From positions 186,001-250,000 of the forward strand of contig NZ_CXOM01000004.1 in assembly GCF_001269365.1 (NCBI RefSeq): a stretch of 64,000 bases of DNA, read 5' to 3'. Numbering within the stretch: position 1 is the first letter of the stretch; every line of letters starts with the position of its first letter. This document shows positions 48,472 to 56,837 of this stretch, piece after piece. The notes beneath the pieces were generated by a model. The model saw only the letters and a program-made list of their open reading frames with translations. It was not told the origin of the DNA and made no database searches. The DNA comes from Limnohabitans sp. Rim11. GTDB taxonomy: Bacteria > Pseudomonadota > Gammaproteobacteria > Burkholderiales > Burkholderiaceae_C. Made by a program: the position numbers and the translations under genes.

Positions 48472-51342
48472 TTACTTGGTCAACACAAAGCCTTTGAGTT
48501 TGCCGAATGCGCCATCCACGAGCGATTTTTGTTGCTCTTGGTGGAGATGTGAGTAACCCACAGCAGGCGATGCGGAAGCTGCACGGCCGGAGTAACCCAG
48601 GCGCTGACCTTCTGTCATGTTCTCGTGGATGTAATGCTGAACAAAGAACCATGCGCCTTGGTTTTGTGGCTCGTCTTGCGTCCACACCAACTCTGTTGCG
48701 TTGGGGTACTTTTTCAATTCGGTTGCGAAAGCTTTGTGTGGGAATGGGTACAGCTGTTCAACGCGCAAAATAGCGGTGTCGTCGGCGCCCAGTTCTTCAC
48801 GCTTTTTGACCAAGTCGTAATAGACCTTGCCTGAACACACCAACACACGTTTGACCTTGTCGGCCTTGAGTGCTTTGTTTTCAGGGATCACGGTTTGGAA
48901 GCCACCTTTGGTGAACTCAGACAAAGGTGATGTGGCATCTTTGTTGCGTAGCAAAGACTTCGGTGTGAAGATGATCAATGGCTTGCGCAAATTGCGAACC
49001 ATTTGACGACGCAACACGTGGAAGATTTGGCTGGCGGTGGTTGGCTGAACAATTTGCATGTTGGTGTCTGCAGCCAACTGCATGAAACGCTCCAAACGTG
49101 CTGAGCTGTGCTCTGGGCCTTGACCTTCATAGCCGTGTGGCAACATGAGTGTCAGGCCATTCACACGGCCCCACTTCACTTCGCCAGAGGCAATGAACTG
49201 GTCAATCACCACTTGAGCGCCGTTGGCGAAGTCGCCAAACTGAGCTTCCCAGATGACCAAAGTATTGGGATCGTTTGAGGCGTAGCCATATTCAAAACCA
49301 AGCACCGCTTCTTCTGACAAGATCGAATCGATCACGACAAAAGGTGCTTGCTTGTCGGCCACATTTTGCAAAGGCACGTAAGTACCGGTGTCCCACTTCT
49401 CACGGTTTTGATCGTGAATGACAGCGTGACGGTGTGTGAAGGTGCCGCGGCCGCAATCTTCGCCTGACAAGCGTACTGGATAACCACTTGCAACCAAGGA
49501 AGCAAAAGCCATGTGCTCGCCCATGCCCCAATCGACGGGGATGTCGCCACGGCCCATGGCTGCGCGGTTGTCGTAAACGTTCTTCACCAATTGGTGAGGC
49601 GTAACGGAACTGGGTAATGTGGTGATTTTTTCAGAGATGCGCTTCCACTCGGCCATGGGCAATGCGGTGCTACCGGCATCGGTCCATTTTTGATTCAGGA
49701 AAGGTGCCCAATCAACGCTGAATTGTGTTTTGAAATTGGTCAACACCACTTCTTCATCGGTGTGCTTGCCAGCATCCAATGCAGCGCGACACGCTTTGAC
49801 CATGTCATCACCCAATGTGTCACCCAAACCTTGCGATGACAAGCGATCGGCGTACAACTTGCGGGTACCAGGATGGGCCGCAATTTTCTTGTACATCAAA
49901 GGCTGTGTGAGGCTAGGTGTGTCTTGCTCGTTGTGACCCAATTTGCGGAAGCAAATGATGTCGAGCACCACGTCTTTTTTGAAGGTCATGCGGTACTCAA
50001 GTGCAATTTGAGTGGCCAACACAACTGTTTCTGGATCGTCTGCATTGACGTGCAAGACAGGCGCTTCAACCATCTTCACGATGTCTGTGCAATACACGGT
50101 AGAGCGCATGTCACGTGGGTCAGACGTGGTGAAACCAATTTGGTTGTTGATGATGATGTGCACTGTGCCGCCTGTGGAATAACCACGGGTTTGGGCCAAT
50201 GCCAGCGTTTCTTGGTTGACGCCCTGGCCAGCAAAAGCCGCATCGCCGTGCACCAACACGGGCAGTACTTGCTTGCCATGAGGATCAGCACGACGGTCCA
50301 TACGCGCACGCACAGAACCTTCCACCACAGGATTCACAATTTCAAGGTGTGAAGGGTTAAAAGCCAAAGACAAGTGAACAGGACCACCACGGGTGCTGAT
50401 GTCGGAGCTAAAACCTTGGTGGTATTTAACGTCGCCAGAAGGCAAATCTTCAGGGGCTGTGTGATCGAATTCGGCAAACAAGTCTTTGGGCAATTTACCC
50501 AAAGAGTTGACCAACACGTTCAGACGACCGCGGTGAGCCATACCAATCACGATTTCCTGAACGCCTTTTTCACCAGCGGACTGAATGAGTTCGTCCATGG
50601 CAGCAATGAAGGTTTCACCACCTTCCAATGAAAAACGTTTTTGACCTACGTACTTGGTGTGGAGGAAACGCTCCAAGCCTTCGGCTGCGGTTAAGCGGTC
50701 GAGAATGTGTTTTTTCTGATCTGCGTTGAAGTTGGGCTTGCTGCGAATGCTTTCCAACTTCTGTTGCCACCAGCGCTTTTCAGCTTGGTCGGTGGTGTAC
50801 ATAAATTCTGCGCCCAATGTGCCGCAATACGTTTCGCGCAATGAGTTAAGCAATTCGCGCAAAGGCATTGATTTCTTACCAAAGAATGTGTTGCTGGTGT
50901 CAAACACTGTTTCTTGGTCGGCATCGGTGAAGCCGTAAAAAGCGGGGTCGAGATCTGGAATGTTGGGACGCTCAGTGCGCTTCAAGGGATCGAGGTCGGC
51001 CCAGCGTTGGCCCACATTGCGGTAAGCCGCAATCAATTGTTGGGCAGCGGTACGCTTGCGACCCATTTCGGCGTCGTCACTGGCCATGACCACTTTGGTG
51101 CCACCTTGTTTTGCGCGCTCGGCAAAAGCATTGATAACTGGCAAATGGGGAACGTCTTTGGCGGAAGAGCCATCAGCTGCGGGAACATGTTGCAAGGCGT
51201 CGAAGTACTCGCGCCAGCTGTCGGGAACGCTGCCTGGATTGGCCAGGTAGTTCTCGTACATTTCCTCGACGTAAGGCGCATTGCCTCCGAAGAGATAGGT
51301 GTTGCCTTGGTAGGCGGTGTAGACGGACTTTGTCTCACTCAT
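48472..51342 (-). CDS. odhA: 2-oxoglutarate dehydrogenase E1 component
   Basis: This is the thiamine-diphosphate-dependent E1 that decarboxylates 2-oxoglutarate in the TCA cycle. The 956-residue product is of normal length. It has the E1 N-terminal segment (YLFGGNAPYVEEMYENYLANPG), IGMAHRGRLNVLVNSLGK, the TPP-binding region HGDAAFAGQGVNQETL and IIINNQIGFTTSDP, and the C-terminal transketolase-like part with LMLPHGYEGQGPEHSSARLERF. It is the first gene of odhA-odhB-odhL and carries a structured 5' leader of about 113 nt. Confidence 0.97.
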   Translation of the reverse strand: MSETKSVYTAYQGNTYLFGGNAPYVEEMYENYLANPGSVPDSWREYFDALQHVPAADGSSAKDVPHLPVINAFAERAKQGGTKVVMASDDAEMGRKRTAAQQLIAAYRNVGQRWADLDPLKRTERPNIPDLDPAFYGFTDADQETVFDTSNTFFGKKSMPLRELLNSLRETYCGTLGAEFMYTTDQAEKRWWQQKLESIRSKPNFNADQKKHILDRLTAAEGLERFLHTKYVGQKRFSLEGGETFIAAMDELIQSAGEKGVQEIVIGMAHRGRLNVLVNSLGKLPKDLFAEFDHTAPEDLPSGDVKYHQGFSSDISTRGGPVHLSLAFNPSHLEIVNPVVEGSVRARMDRRADPHGKQVLPVLVHGDAAFAGQGVNQETLALAQTRGYSTGGTVHIIINNQIGFTTSDPRDMRSTVYCTDIVKMVEAPVLHVNADDPETVVLATQIALEYRMTFKKDVVLDIICFRKLGHNEQDTPSLTQPLMYKKIAAHPGTRKLYADRLSSQGLGDTLGDDMVKACRAALDAGKHTDEEVVLTNFKTQFSVDWAPFLNQKWTDAGSTALPMAEWKRISEKITTLPSSVTPHQLVKNVYDNRAAMGRGDIPVDWGMGEHMAFASLVASGYPVRLSGEDCGRGTFTHRHAVIHDQNREKWDTGTYVPLQNVADKQAPFVVIDSILSEEAVLGFEYGYASNDPNTLVIWEAQFGDFANGAQVVIDQFIASGEVKWGRVNGLTLMLPHGYEGQGPEHSSARLERFMQLAADTNMQIVQPTTASQIFHVLRRQMVRNLRKPLIIFTPKSLLRNKDATSPLSEFTKGGFQTVIPENKALKADKVKRVLVCSGKVYYDLVKKREELGADDTAILRVEQLYPFPHKAFATELKKYPNATELVWTQDEPQNQGAWFFVQHYIHENMTEGQRLGYSGRAASASPAVGYSHLHQEQQKSLVDGAFGKLKGFVLTK

Positions 51343-51455
51343 ATTTCGCTGACCTTCGCTCCCCTTCAGGGAACATTAGTTGGTGGATTTACCTTCCGCG
51401 ACACGGCTGAACCGGTTGGCGGATGCGACTGTGGCATAGGAAGGGCCTAAGTAAC
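51343..51455 (-). promoter_or_regulatory. Structured 5' leader of odhA (candidate sucA RNA motif)
   Basis: The non-coding stretch before odhA contains complementary segments. Minus-strand CCTTCC (51439-51444) can pair with GGAAGG (51392-51397), and TTCAG (51407-51411) with CTGAA (51365-51369). CCTTC could alternatively pair with either of two later GAAGG copies close to the odhA start, which would affect ribosome access. A conserved sucA RNA motif has been described in the leaders of sucA/odhA genes of Burkholderiales. Position and complementarity fit that family, but I could not run a covariance search. Confidence 0.6.
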
Positions 51456-51461
51456 TTGCGG

Positions 51462-51470
51462 ATTATCACA
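51462..51470 (-). promoter_or_regulatory. Probable extended -10 promoter of odhA
   Basis: TGTGATAAT on the minus strand is an extended -10 element with one mismatch to TGnTATAAT. Transcription would begin near 51455, giving a leader of about 113 nt. No good -35 hexamer is seen 16-18 nt upstream, which is common for extended -10 promoters. Confidence 0.5.
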
Positions 51471-51506
51471 TTGATTGGGGCTTTGCGGGTGTTTTTTTAT
51501 GGCAAA

Positions 51507-51532
51507 ACGGGGAGAAATTGCTTTCTCCCCGT
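51507..51532 (-). terminator. Intrinsic terminator after prpE
   Basis: ACGGGGAGAAA (51507-51517) pairs with TTTCTCCCCGT (51522-51532) over a 4-nt loop, an 11-bp perfect stem 25 nt after the prpE stop. On the minus strand it is followed by TTTTGCC, a short T-run. Confidence 0.7.
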
Positions 51533-51557
51533 CAGGCATTTGTCAATTAACCTTCCT

Positions 51558-53453
51558 TCAAACTTTGACCAAATCAGAGATTTGGAGCAGCGCAGAAGGG
51601 TCGTCCATGGTGGTGAGGTCGCCAGGATCGCGTCCTTCGCAGACGGCTTGAATTGCACGACGCAGCAATTTGCCGCTTCGGGTTTTGGGCAAAACTGACA
51701 CAAAACGGACGCGGGCGGGTCGCGCAACGGCGCCCAAGGAGGTGTCGACCACCTTCATGATCTCGCCTTCTAGCTTTAGCAGCGCTTGCGCATCATTGAG
51801 CAATGCGCCGTCTTTGAGCACGGCAAACGCCATGGCCACTTGACCCTTGAGGTTGTCGGCCACACCCACCACAGCCACTTCGGCCACAGCAGCATGGCCA
51901 GAAATACTCTCTTCAATTTCGCGTGTGCCCAAGCGGTGACCGGCCACGTTGATCACGTCATCGGTGCGGCCCAAAATAAAGAAGTAACCATCTTCGTCTT
52001 TGATGCCCCAATCAAAGGTGGAGTAAACCATCTTGCCCGGCACGGTGGTCCAGTAAGTTTTGACAAAACGATCGTCATCTCCCCAGACAGTTTGCAAACA
52101 ACCTGGTGGCAAGGGTCCCTCGATGGCGACAACACCCTTTTGATTGGGTTGCGTCAGCTCTTCACCGGTTTGATCGTCCAACAACTTCACGTCATAGCCA
52201 TAAACGGCCTTGCCTGGGGAGCCAAACTTGCTAGGCGTTTTTTCAATGCCGTTGCACACCGTCAAAATAGGCCAGCCAGTTTCGGTTTGCCAATAGTTGT
52301 CGATGATGGGCTTGCCCAAGCCTTCAGAAATCCACTTGGCTGTAGGCTCGTCCAAGGGCTCACCTGCCAAGAACAAAGCCTTCAAACTGGACAAGTCATA
52401 TTTGCTAAGCAACGCAGGATCTTGTTTTTTCAAAACCCGAATGGCCGTGGGTGCACTGAACATCACGGTCACTTTGTACTTTTCAACCAAGCTCCACCAA
52501 ATGCCACCATCTGGGCGTGTGGGCAGGCCTTCGTACATGATGGTGGCCATACCGCCAATCAGCGGGCCATAGATGATGTAACTGTGTCCGACCACCCAAC
52601 CGATGTCGCTGGTGCAGAAAAAAGTTTCGCCGGGTTTGCCGCAGAAAATATTGGGAATGCTAGAAGCCAAGGCAACGGTGTAACCGCCGGTGTCGCGTTG
52701 CACGCCCTTTGGTTTGCCTGTGGTGCCTGATGTGTACAGGGTGTAGCTGGGATGCGTGGCATCCACCCATTCGCAGGGCACCACATCGTTCAGGTGTTTG
52801 TCTCTGAGGTTGGACCACAAAATGTCACGGCCTTCCGTCATTGCCATTTTGGCAAGGCCACGGTTCACCAAAATCACTGAATCGGGTTTGTGCGCTGACA
52901 AGCGAATGGCTTCATCCAACAAGGGCTTGTATTCGACCACTTTGCCGCCGCGTGAACCTGCGTCGGCACTGACAATGACTTTAGGGCTAGCGTCTTCAAT
53001 GCGCGAAGCCAAGGAACCAGAGGCAAAGCCACCAAACACCACCGAGTGGATGGCGCCAATGCGTGCGCAAGCCAACATGGCAAATGAAGCCTCTGCAATC
53101 ATGGGCATGTAGATCAAGACACGATCGCCTTTTTTCACGCCCAAAGACAACAAGGAAGCTGCCATGCGCTGAACTTCAGCATGCAACTGCTTGTAGGTGT
53201 ACGTGATTTCTTGATCTGTTTCTGTCGAGACGAATATCAAAGCAGCTTGGTCGCCACGGTCTTTTAAGTGACGGTCAATTGCGTTGTGGCACAGGTTGGT
53301 TTCGCCGTCCTTGAACCATTTGGCAAAGGGGGGATTGCTGTAGTCGCAAATTTCTGTGGGCGCTTTGTGCCACTCAATTTGTTGAGCTTGTTCAGCCCAA
53401 AAAGCATCACGATCCTTGATGGAACGTTGGTGAAAATCTGCATACTGACCCAT
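51558..53453 (-). CDS. prpE: Propionate-CoA ligase (acetyl/propionyl-CoA synthetase family)
   Basis: This AMP-forming ligase makes propionyl-CoA (and slowly acetyl-CoA). The 631-residue product has YTSGTTGKPKGVQRDTGGY (the GVQRDTGG part is typical of PrpE rather than Acs), YWQTETGWPI, GRTDDVINVAGHRLGTREIE and the C-terminal lysine in KTRSGKLLRR, the site of regulatory acetylation in the family. The ATG at 53451-53453 has AGGAGA 5 nt upstream; an open frame to 53528 is not used. No prpB/C/D genes are adjacent, so it may serve general short-chain acid activation. A perfect hairpin ends the transcript before odhA. Confidence 0.92.
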   Translation of the reverse strand: MGQYADFHQRSIKDRDAFWAEQAQQIEWHKAPTEICDYSNPPFAKWFKDGETNLCHNAIDRHLKDRGDQAALIFVSTETDQEITYTYKQLHAEVQRMAASLLSLGVKKGDRVLIYMPMIAEASFAMLACARIGAIHSVVFGGFASGSLASRIEDASPKVIVSADAGSRGGKVVEYKPLLDEAIRLSAHKPDSVILVNRGLAKMAMTEGRDILWSNLRDKHLNDVVPCEWVDATHPSYTLYTSGTTGKPKGVQRDTGGYTVALASSIPNIFCGKPGETFFCTSDIGWVVGHSYIIYGPLIGGMATIMYEGLPTRPDGGIWWSLVEKYKVTVMFSAPTAIRVLKKQDPALLSKYDLSSLKALFLAGEPLDEPTAKWISEGLGKPIIDNYWQTETGWPILTVCNGIEKTPSKFGSPGKAVYGYDVKLLDDQTGEELTQPNQKGVVAIEGPLPPGCLQTVWGDDDRFVKTYWTTVPGKMVYSTFDWGIKDEDGYFFILGRTDDVINVAGHRLGTREIEESISGHAAVAEVAVVGVADNLKGQVAMAFAVLKDGALLNDAQALLKLEGEIMKVVDTSLGAVARPARVRFVSVLPKTRSGKLLRRAIQAVCEGRDPGDLTTMDDPSALLQISDLVKV

Positions 53454-53622
53454 GGTGTCTCCTAAAGCTTTAGACCGGCATTCAATGCACGAAACTGCAA
53501 AGAATGAGGGCGAGCTTTGCCAACACATTAGGTCATCAGGGCTCGCCTTCTGAATTCATAATTATTCATGAGGGACTTGCTGCAAACTGACTTTGCACCG
53601 ATTGGCCAGCCTTGAAAAAGGC

Positions 53623-54234
53623 TTAAACCAAAGACTTGATCCAAGTTTGAACTTGCTTAAAGTCTGGATTTTCGGCAGAACGCAACCATTCAAATAAGAC
53701 CATTTCAGTGGTCAGCAATTCGGCACCGGCGCCTGCCAATCGGTCAAAGGCTGCATCACGGTCACGGTCGGATCTAGAAGCGCAGGCATCTGTGACGACC
53801 CAAACATCAAATTCGTCTTCGAGCAAGTCAAGTGCTGTTTGCAAGAGACAAACATGCGCTTCACAACCCGCAATCACAATGGATGGACCGTTTTCTGGCT
53901 CAGGGGGTTTTTGCAAATGCCGAGGCAAACTGCGTGCATTGCCCTTGGGTACGGCGGGCACCGGTGGACTCAACCACTCTCCCAAACCCTCCTCAACAGC
54001 ACTGAAAGCCATCTTGGCCAACACTTTCTGACAGTATTGGCGGATCTCTGGCGATGTTTCACCCAAACCCGATGGATTTTGTTCAGTGGCCCATACCGGC
54101 ACGTTCAACAATTTGGCAGATCGCGCCAACACCTCAGCGCGTTGCCACACCGCTGCAGCGTCTTTCATGGCGGGCATTAATTTCAATTGGTAATCAATCA
54201 GAACCAATTGAGAGGATTCGACTTCAAGCAACAT
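53623..54234 (-). CDS. Isochorismatase-family cysteine hydrolase
   Basis: This is a 203-residue alpha/beta cysteine hydrolase of the isochorismatase/nicotinamidase superfamily, YcaC-like subgroup. The Asp-Lys-Cys triad can be placed at Asp14 (VLIDYQ), Lys74 (LAKMAFSA) and Cys129 (AGCEAHVCLLQTALD), with the following TDACASRS segment also typical. A proline-rich insertion of about 30 residues (near 89-117, PPVPAVPKGNARSLPRHLQK) separates Lys and Cys and is unusual for the superfamily. Substrate is unknown. The gene lies 169 nt upstream of prpE. A small AGCCTT/AAGGCT hairpin (53608-53623) overlaps its stop but has no T-run. Confidence 0.85.
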   Translation of the reverse strand: MLLEVESSQLVLIDYQLKLMPAMKDAAAVWQRAEVLARSAKLLNVPVWATEQNPSGLGETSPEIRQYCQKVLAKMAFSAVEEGLGEWLSPPVPAVPKGNARSLPRHLQKPPEPENGPSIVIAGCEAHVCLLQTALDLLEDEFDVWVVTDACASRSDRDRDAAFDRLAGAGAELLTTEMVLFEWLRSAENPDFKQVQTWIKSLV

Positions 54235-54328
54235 AGGGCTACCTTGATACTAAGTAATTAAGATTCTCTGCCAAAGACACAGCGGATCGCTTGTGAATTA
54301 AGCAGTGATGGCATTAAACTGACAAGTT

Positions 54329-54919
54329 ATGCGCTTGATTCTATGTGGACTCCTCTTTCTGACAACGGCAGCCTGGTCGGCTCCCGCTGAGGACGATCTT
54401 GATCGCATGATCAAAGACCGTGGTTTGGTCACCCAAATCACCGACCAACTGTCTCAACAAATCAGCAACCAATTGGGCGGCCCCCTTCAATCGGCTCGCA
54501 ATACCTTTGGCGGACGCGCCTCAGAACTGGTCATCCAAGCCATGGGCCTTTTGGGAGTGCCCTACAAACGAGGCGGCACCTCTGAAGAAAAAGGCTTTGA
54601 TTGCAGCGGCTTTGTTCGCCATATGTTCGAAAAGTCGGTGGGCTTGGTTCTGCCGCGCAGAGCTGAAGAGCAAGCCAAAGTGACAGAAGAAATCAACCGC
54701 AGTGAACTCAAACCCGGTGATCTGGTGTTTTTTAACACCATGAAACGCACCTTCAGCCACGTTGGCATTTACATTGGAGACGGCAAGTTCATCCATGCAC
54801 CCAGACCCGGTAAATCGGTTCGAGTGGATGACATGCGAGAAGCCTATTGGCAAAAAAGATTCAATGGCGCAAGGCGGGTTCAATCGGACAAGTTGCAAGC
54901 TGAACCTCTTCAAAACTAA
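54329..54919 (+). CDS. NlpC/P60 family secreted peptidoglycan endopeptidase
   Basis: This is a secreted cell-wall hydrolase of the NlpC/P60 fold, cleaving peptide stems of peptidoglycan. The 196-residue product has a signal peptide (MRLILCGLLFLTTAAWSA), a helical N-terminal region of about 45 residues, and the catalytic domain from about residue 63 with Cys92 (FDCSGFVRHMF), His144 (FSHVGIYIG) and His156 (KFIHAPRPG). The signal carries a cysteine at residue 6 but no lipobox, so the protein should be soluble in the periplasm. It is a single gene on the plus strand between prpE-side genes and the pdh operon, ending at a shared terminator. Confidence 0.92.
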   Translation: MRLILCGLLFLTTAAWSAPAEDDLDRMIKDRGLVTQITDQLSQQISNQLGGPLQSARNTFGGRASELVIQAMGLLGVPYKRGGTSEEKGFDCSGFVRHMFEKSVGLVLPRRAEEQAKVTEEINRSELKPGDLVFFNTMKRTFSHVGIYIGDGKFIHAPRPGKSVRVDDMREAYWQKRFNGARRVQSDKLQAEPLQN

Positions 54920-54928
54920 TCGCCACCT

Positions 54929-54956
54929 AAAAAACCGCCCGAAGGCGGTTTTTTTT
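54929..54956. terminator. Bidirectional intrinsic terminator between the NlpC/P60 gene and pdhL
   Basis: AAAAAACCGCC-CGAA-GGCGGTTTTTTTT has an 11-bp stem, a stable tetraloop and A/T runs on both sides, so it can end transcription from both convergent genes. It starts 9 nt after the plus-strand stop and ends 13 nt from the pdhL stop. Confidence 0.92.
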
Positions 54957-54969
54957 AGAACAACGCAGT

Positions 54970-56826
54970 TTATTTTTTGGCAGGTGGCAAGTCAGTACAA
55001 CTGCCATGCGCCACTTCCGCAGCCATGCCAATGCTCTCGCCCAAAGTGGGGTGTGGGTGAATTGTTTTACCAATGTCAACCGCGTCAGCACCCATTTCAA
55101 TGGCCAATGCAATTTCACCAATCATGTCGCCTGCATGGGTACCCACCATACCGCCGCCCAAGATCTTGCCGTGGCCATGCGCCTCGGGTGAATCGTCGAA
55201 CAACAACTTGGTGACACCTTCATCACGACCATTGGCAATGGCACGGCCAGAAGCCGTCCAGGGGAACAAGCCCTTCTTGACCTTGATGCCTTGTGCTTTG
55301 GCTTGGTCTTCCGTTAAGCCAACCCAAGCCACTTCGGGATCGGTGTAGGCCACACTCGGAATGACACGTGCATTGAAAGCACTGGCCGCCAATTCTTTGT
55401 TGCCTTGAATTTCACCCGCAATCACTTCGGCTGCCACATGCGCTTCGTGCACAGCCTTGTGGGCCAACATGGGTTGACCCACGATGTCGCCAATGGCAAA
55501 GATGTGCGGCACGTTGGTGCGCATTTGAATGTCGACGGGAATGAAGCCACGATCGGTCACGCTCACGCCTGCTTTGTCTGCGGCAATTTTCTTGCCATTG
55601 GGTGTGCGGCCAACCGCTTGCAAGACCAAGTCATAGACCTGGGGCGCAGGTGCAGCCACGCCCTCCTCTGCAGATTCAAACGAGACTTCAATGCCATCTT
55701 TGGTCGCTTTAGCACCAACTGTTTTCGTTTTGAGCATGATGTTGTCAAAACGATGCGCATTCATTTTTTGCCAGACTTTGACCAAATCGCGGTCAGCACC
55801 TTGCATCAAACCGTCCATCATTTCCACCACATCGAGGCGTGCGCCCAGCGTGCTGTAAACGGTGCCCATTTCCAAGCCAATGATGCCGCCGCCCAAAATG
55901 AGCATGCGCTTGGGAACTTCTTTCAAAGCCAAGGCACCGGTGCTGTCGACCACGCGCGGATCGTTGGGCATGAAAGGCAGACGGACCGCTTGGCTGCCTG
56001 CTGCAATGATGCAGTTCTTGAATGACACGACTTTTTTAACACCGGTTTTTTCTTGACCTGTGCCGGTGGTTTCTTCAACGACCACATGATTGGCGCTGAC
56101 GAATTCACCCACGCCACGAACTGTGGTCACCTTGCGCATCTTGGCCATGGCAGCCAAACCGCCAGTCAATTTGCCAATGACTTTTTCTTTGTGTGTACGA
56201 AGTTTCGCGATGTCTACTTTGGGAGCGCCAAAGTCAACACCAAGATCGGCCATGTGGCTCACTTCGTCCATGACGGCCGCCACGTGCAACAAAGCTTTGG
56301 AAGGTATGCAACCCACGTTCAAGCACACACCACCCAAGGTCGCGTAGCGTTCAACGATGACCACCTTAAGACCTAAGTCGGCTGCGCGGAATGCAGCGGA
56401 ATAGCCGCCAGGGCCAGCACCCAAGACCAACAAGTCGCATTCAATGTCAACGGTGCCGCTGTAAGAGGCAGCATTAGGAATGCTGGCAGCAACTGGGGGC
56501 GCCACCTGAGTTGCAGGTGCTTTAGCCGCAGGTGCGATGGCTTGCGCAGGCGCTGCAGGTGCAGTCGTGGGTGCAGCGCTAGCAGCAGCCTCGCCTTCCA
56601 AGACCAACACCACAGAGCCTTGCTTGACCTTGTCGCCCAACTTCACTTTGAGCTCTTTAACCACACCGGCTTGAGAGCAAGGAATTTCCATAGAGGCTTT
56701 GTCAGACTCAACGGTGATCAAACTTTGTTCGGCCTTCACCACGTCACCAGCTTTCACCAGCAACTCAATGACTGCCACTTCGTCGAAGTCGCCAATGTCC
56801 GGAACTTTGATATCAACTAATGCCAT
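54970..56826 (-). CDS. lpdA: Dihydrolipoyl dehydrogenase (E3) with N-terminal lipoyl domain, pyruvate dehydrogenase operon
   Basis: This E3 serves the pyruvate dehydrogenase complex and carries an extra lipoyl domain, as in several beta-proteobacteria and Neisseria. The 618-residue product has a lipoyl domain at residues 1-78 (Lys43 in [10 protein letters not shown]), an Ala/Pro linker to about 120, then the FAD fold ([16 protein letters not shown]), the redox pair Cys168-Cys173 in [16 protein letters not shown], the NAD-binding [17 protein letters not shown] and the C-terminal [10 protein letters not shown] with the catalytic histidine. GAGG lies 8 nt before the ATG. It lies 11 nt after aceF. 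Its lipoyl domain is nearly identical to the first one of AceF. Confidence 0.96.
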   Translation of the reverse strand: MALVDIKVPDIGDFDEVAVIELLVKAGDVVKAEQSLITVESDKASMEIPCSQAGVVKELKVKLGDKVKQGSVVLVLEGEAAASAAPTTAPAAPAQAIAPAAKAPATQVAPPVAASIPNAASYSGTVDIECDLLVLGAGPGGYSAAFRAADLGLKVVIVERYATLGGVCLNVGCIPSKALLHVAAVMDEVSHMADLGVDFGAPKVDIAKLRTHKEKVIGKLTGGLAAMAKMRKVTTVRGVGEFVSANHVVVEETTGTGQEKTGVKKVVSFKNCIIAAGSQAVRLPFMPNDPRVVDSTGALALKEVPKRMLILGGGIIGLEMGTVYSTLGARLDVVEMMDGLMQGADRDLVKVWQKMNAHRFDNIMLKTKTVGAKATKDGIEVSFESAEEGVAAPAPQVYDLVLQAVGRTPNGKKIAADKAGVSVTDRGFIPVDIQMRTNVPHIFAIGDIVGQPMLAHKAVHEAHVAAEVIAGEIQGNKELAASAFNARVIPSVAYTDPEVAWVGLTEDQAKAQGIKVKKGLFPWTASGRAIANGRDEGVTKLLFDDSPEAHGHGKILGGGMVGTHAGDMIGEIALAIEMGADAVDIGKTIHPHPTLGESIGMAAEVAHGSCTDLPPAKK

Positions 56827-56837
56827 GGTTCAGCCTC

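Noticed and set aside
51786..52730. Open frame of 314 codons on the plus strand
   Set aside because: It is antisense to the well-conserved prpE gene, has no recognisable domain, and is explained by codon bias of the opposite strand.
53608..53623. AGCCTT/AAGGCT hairpin as terminator of the isochorismatase gene
   Set aside because: The stem is only 6 bp, overlaps the stop codon and is not followed by a T-run, so it is not annotated as a terminator.
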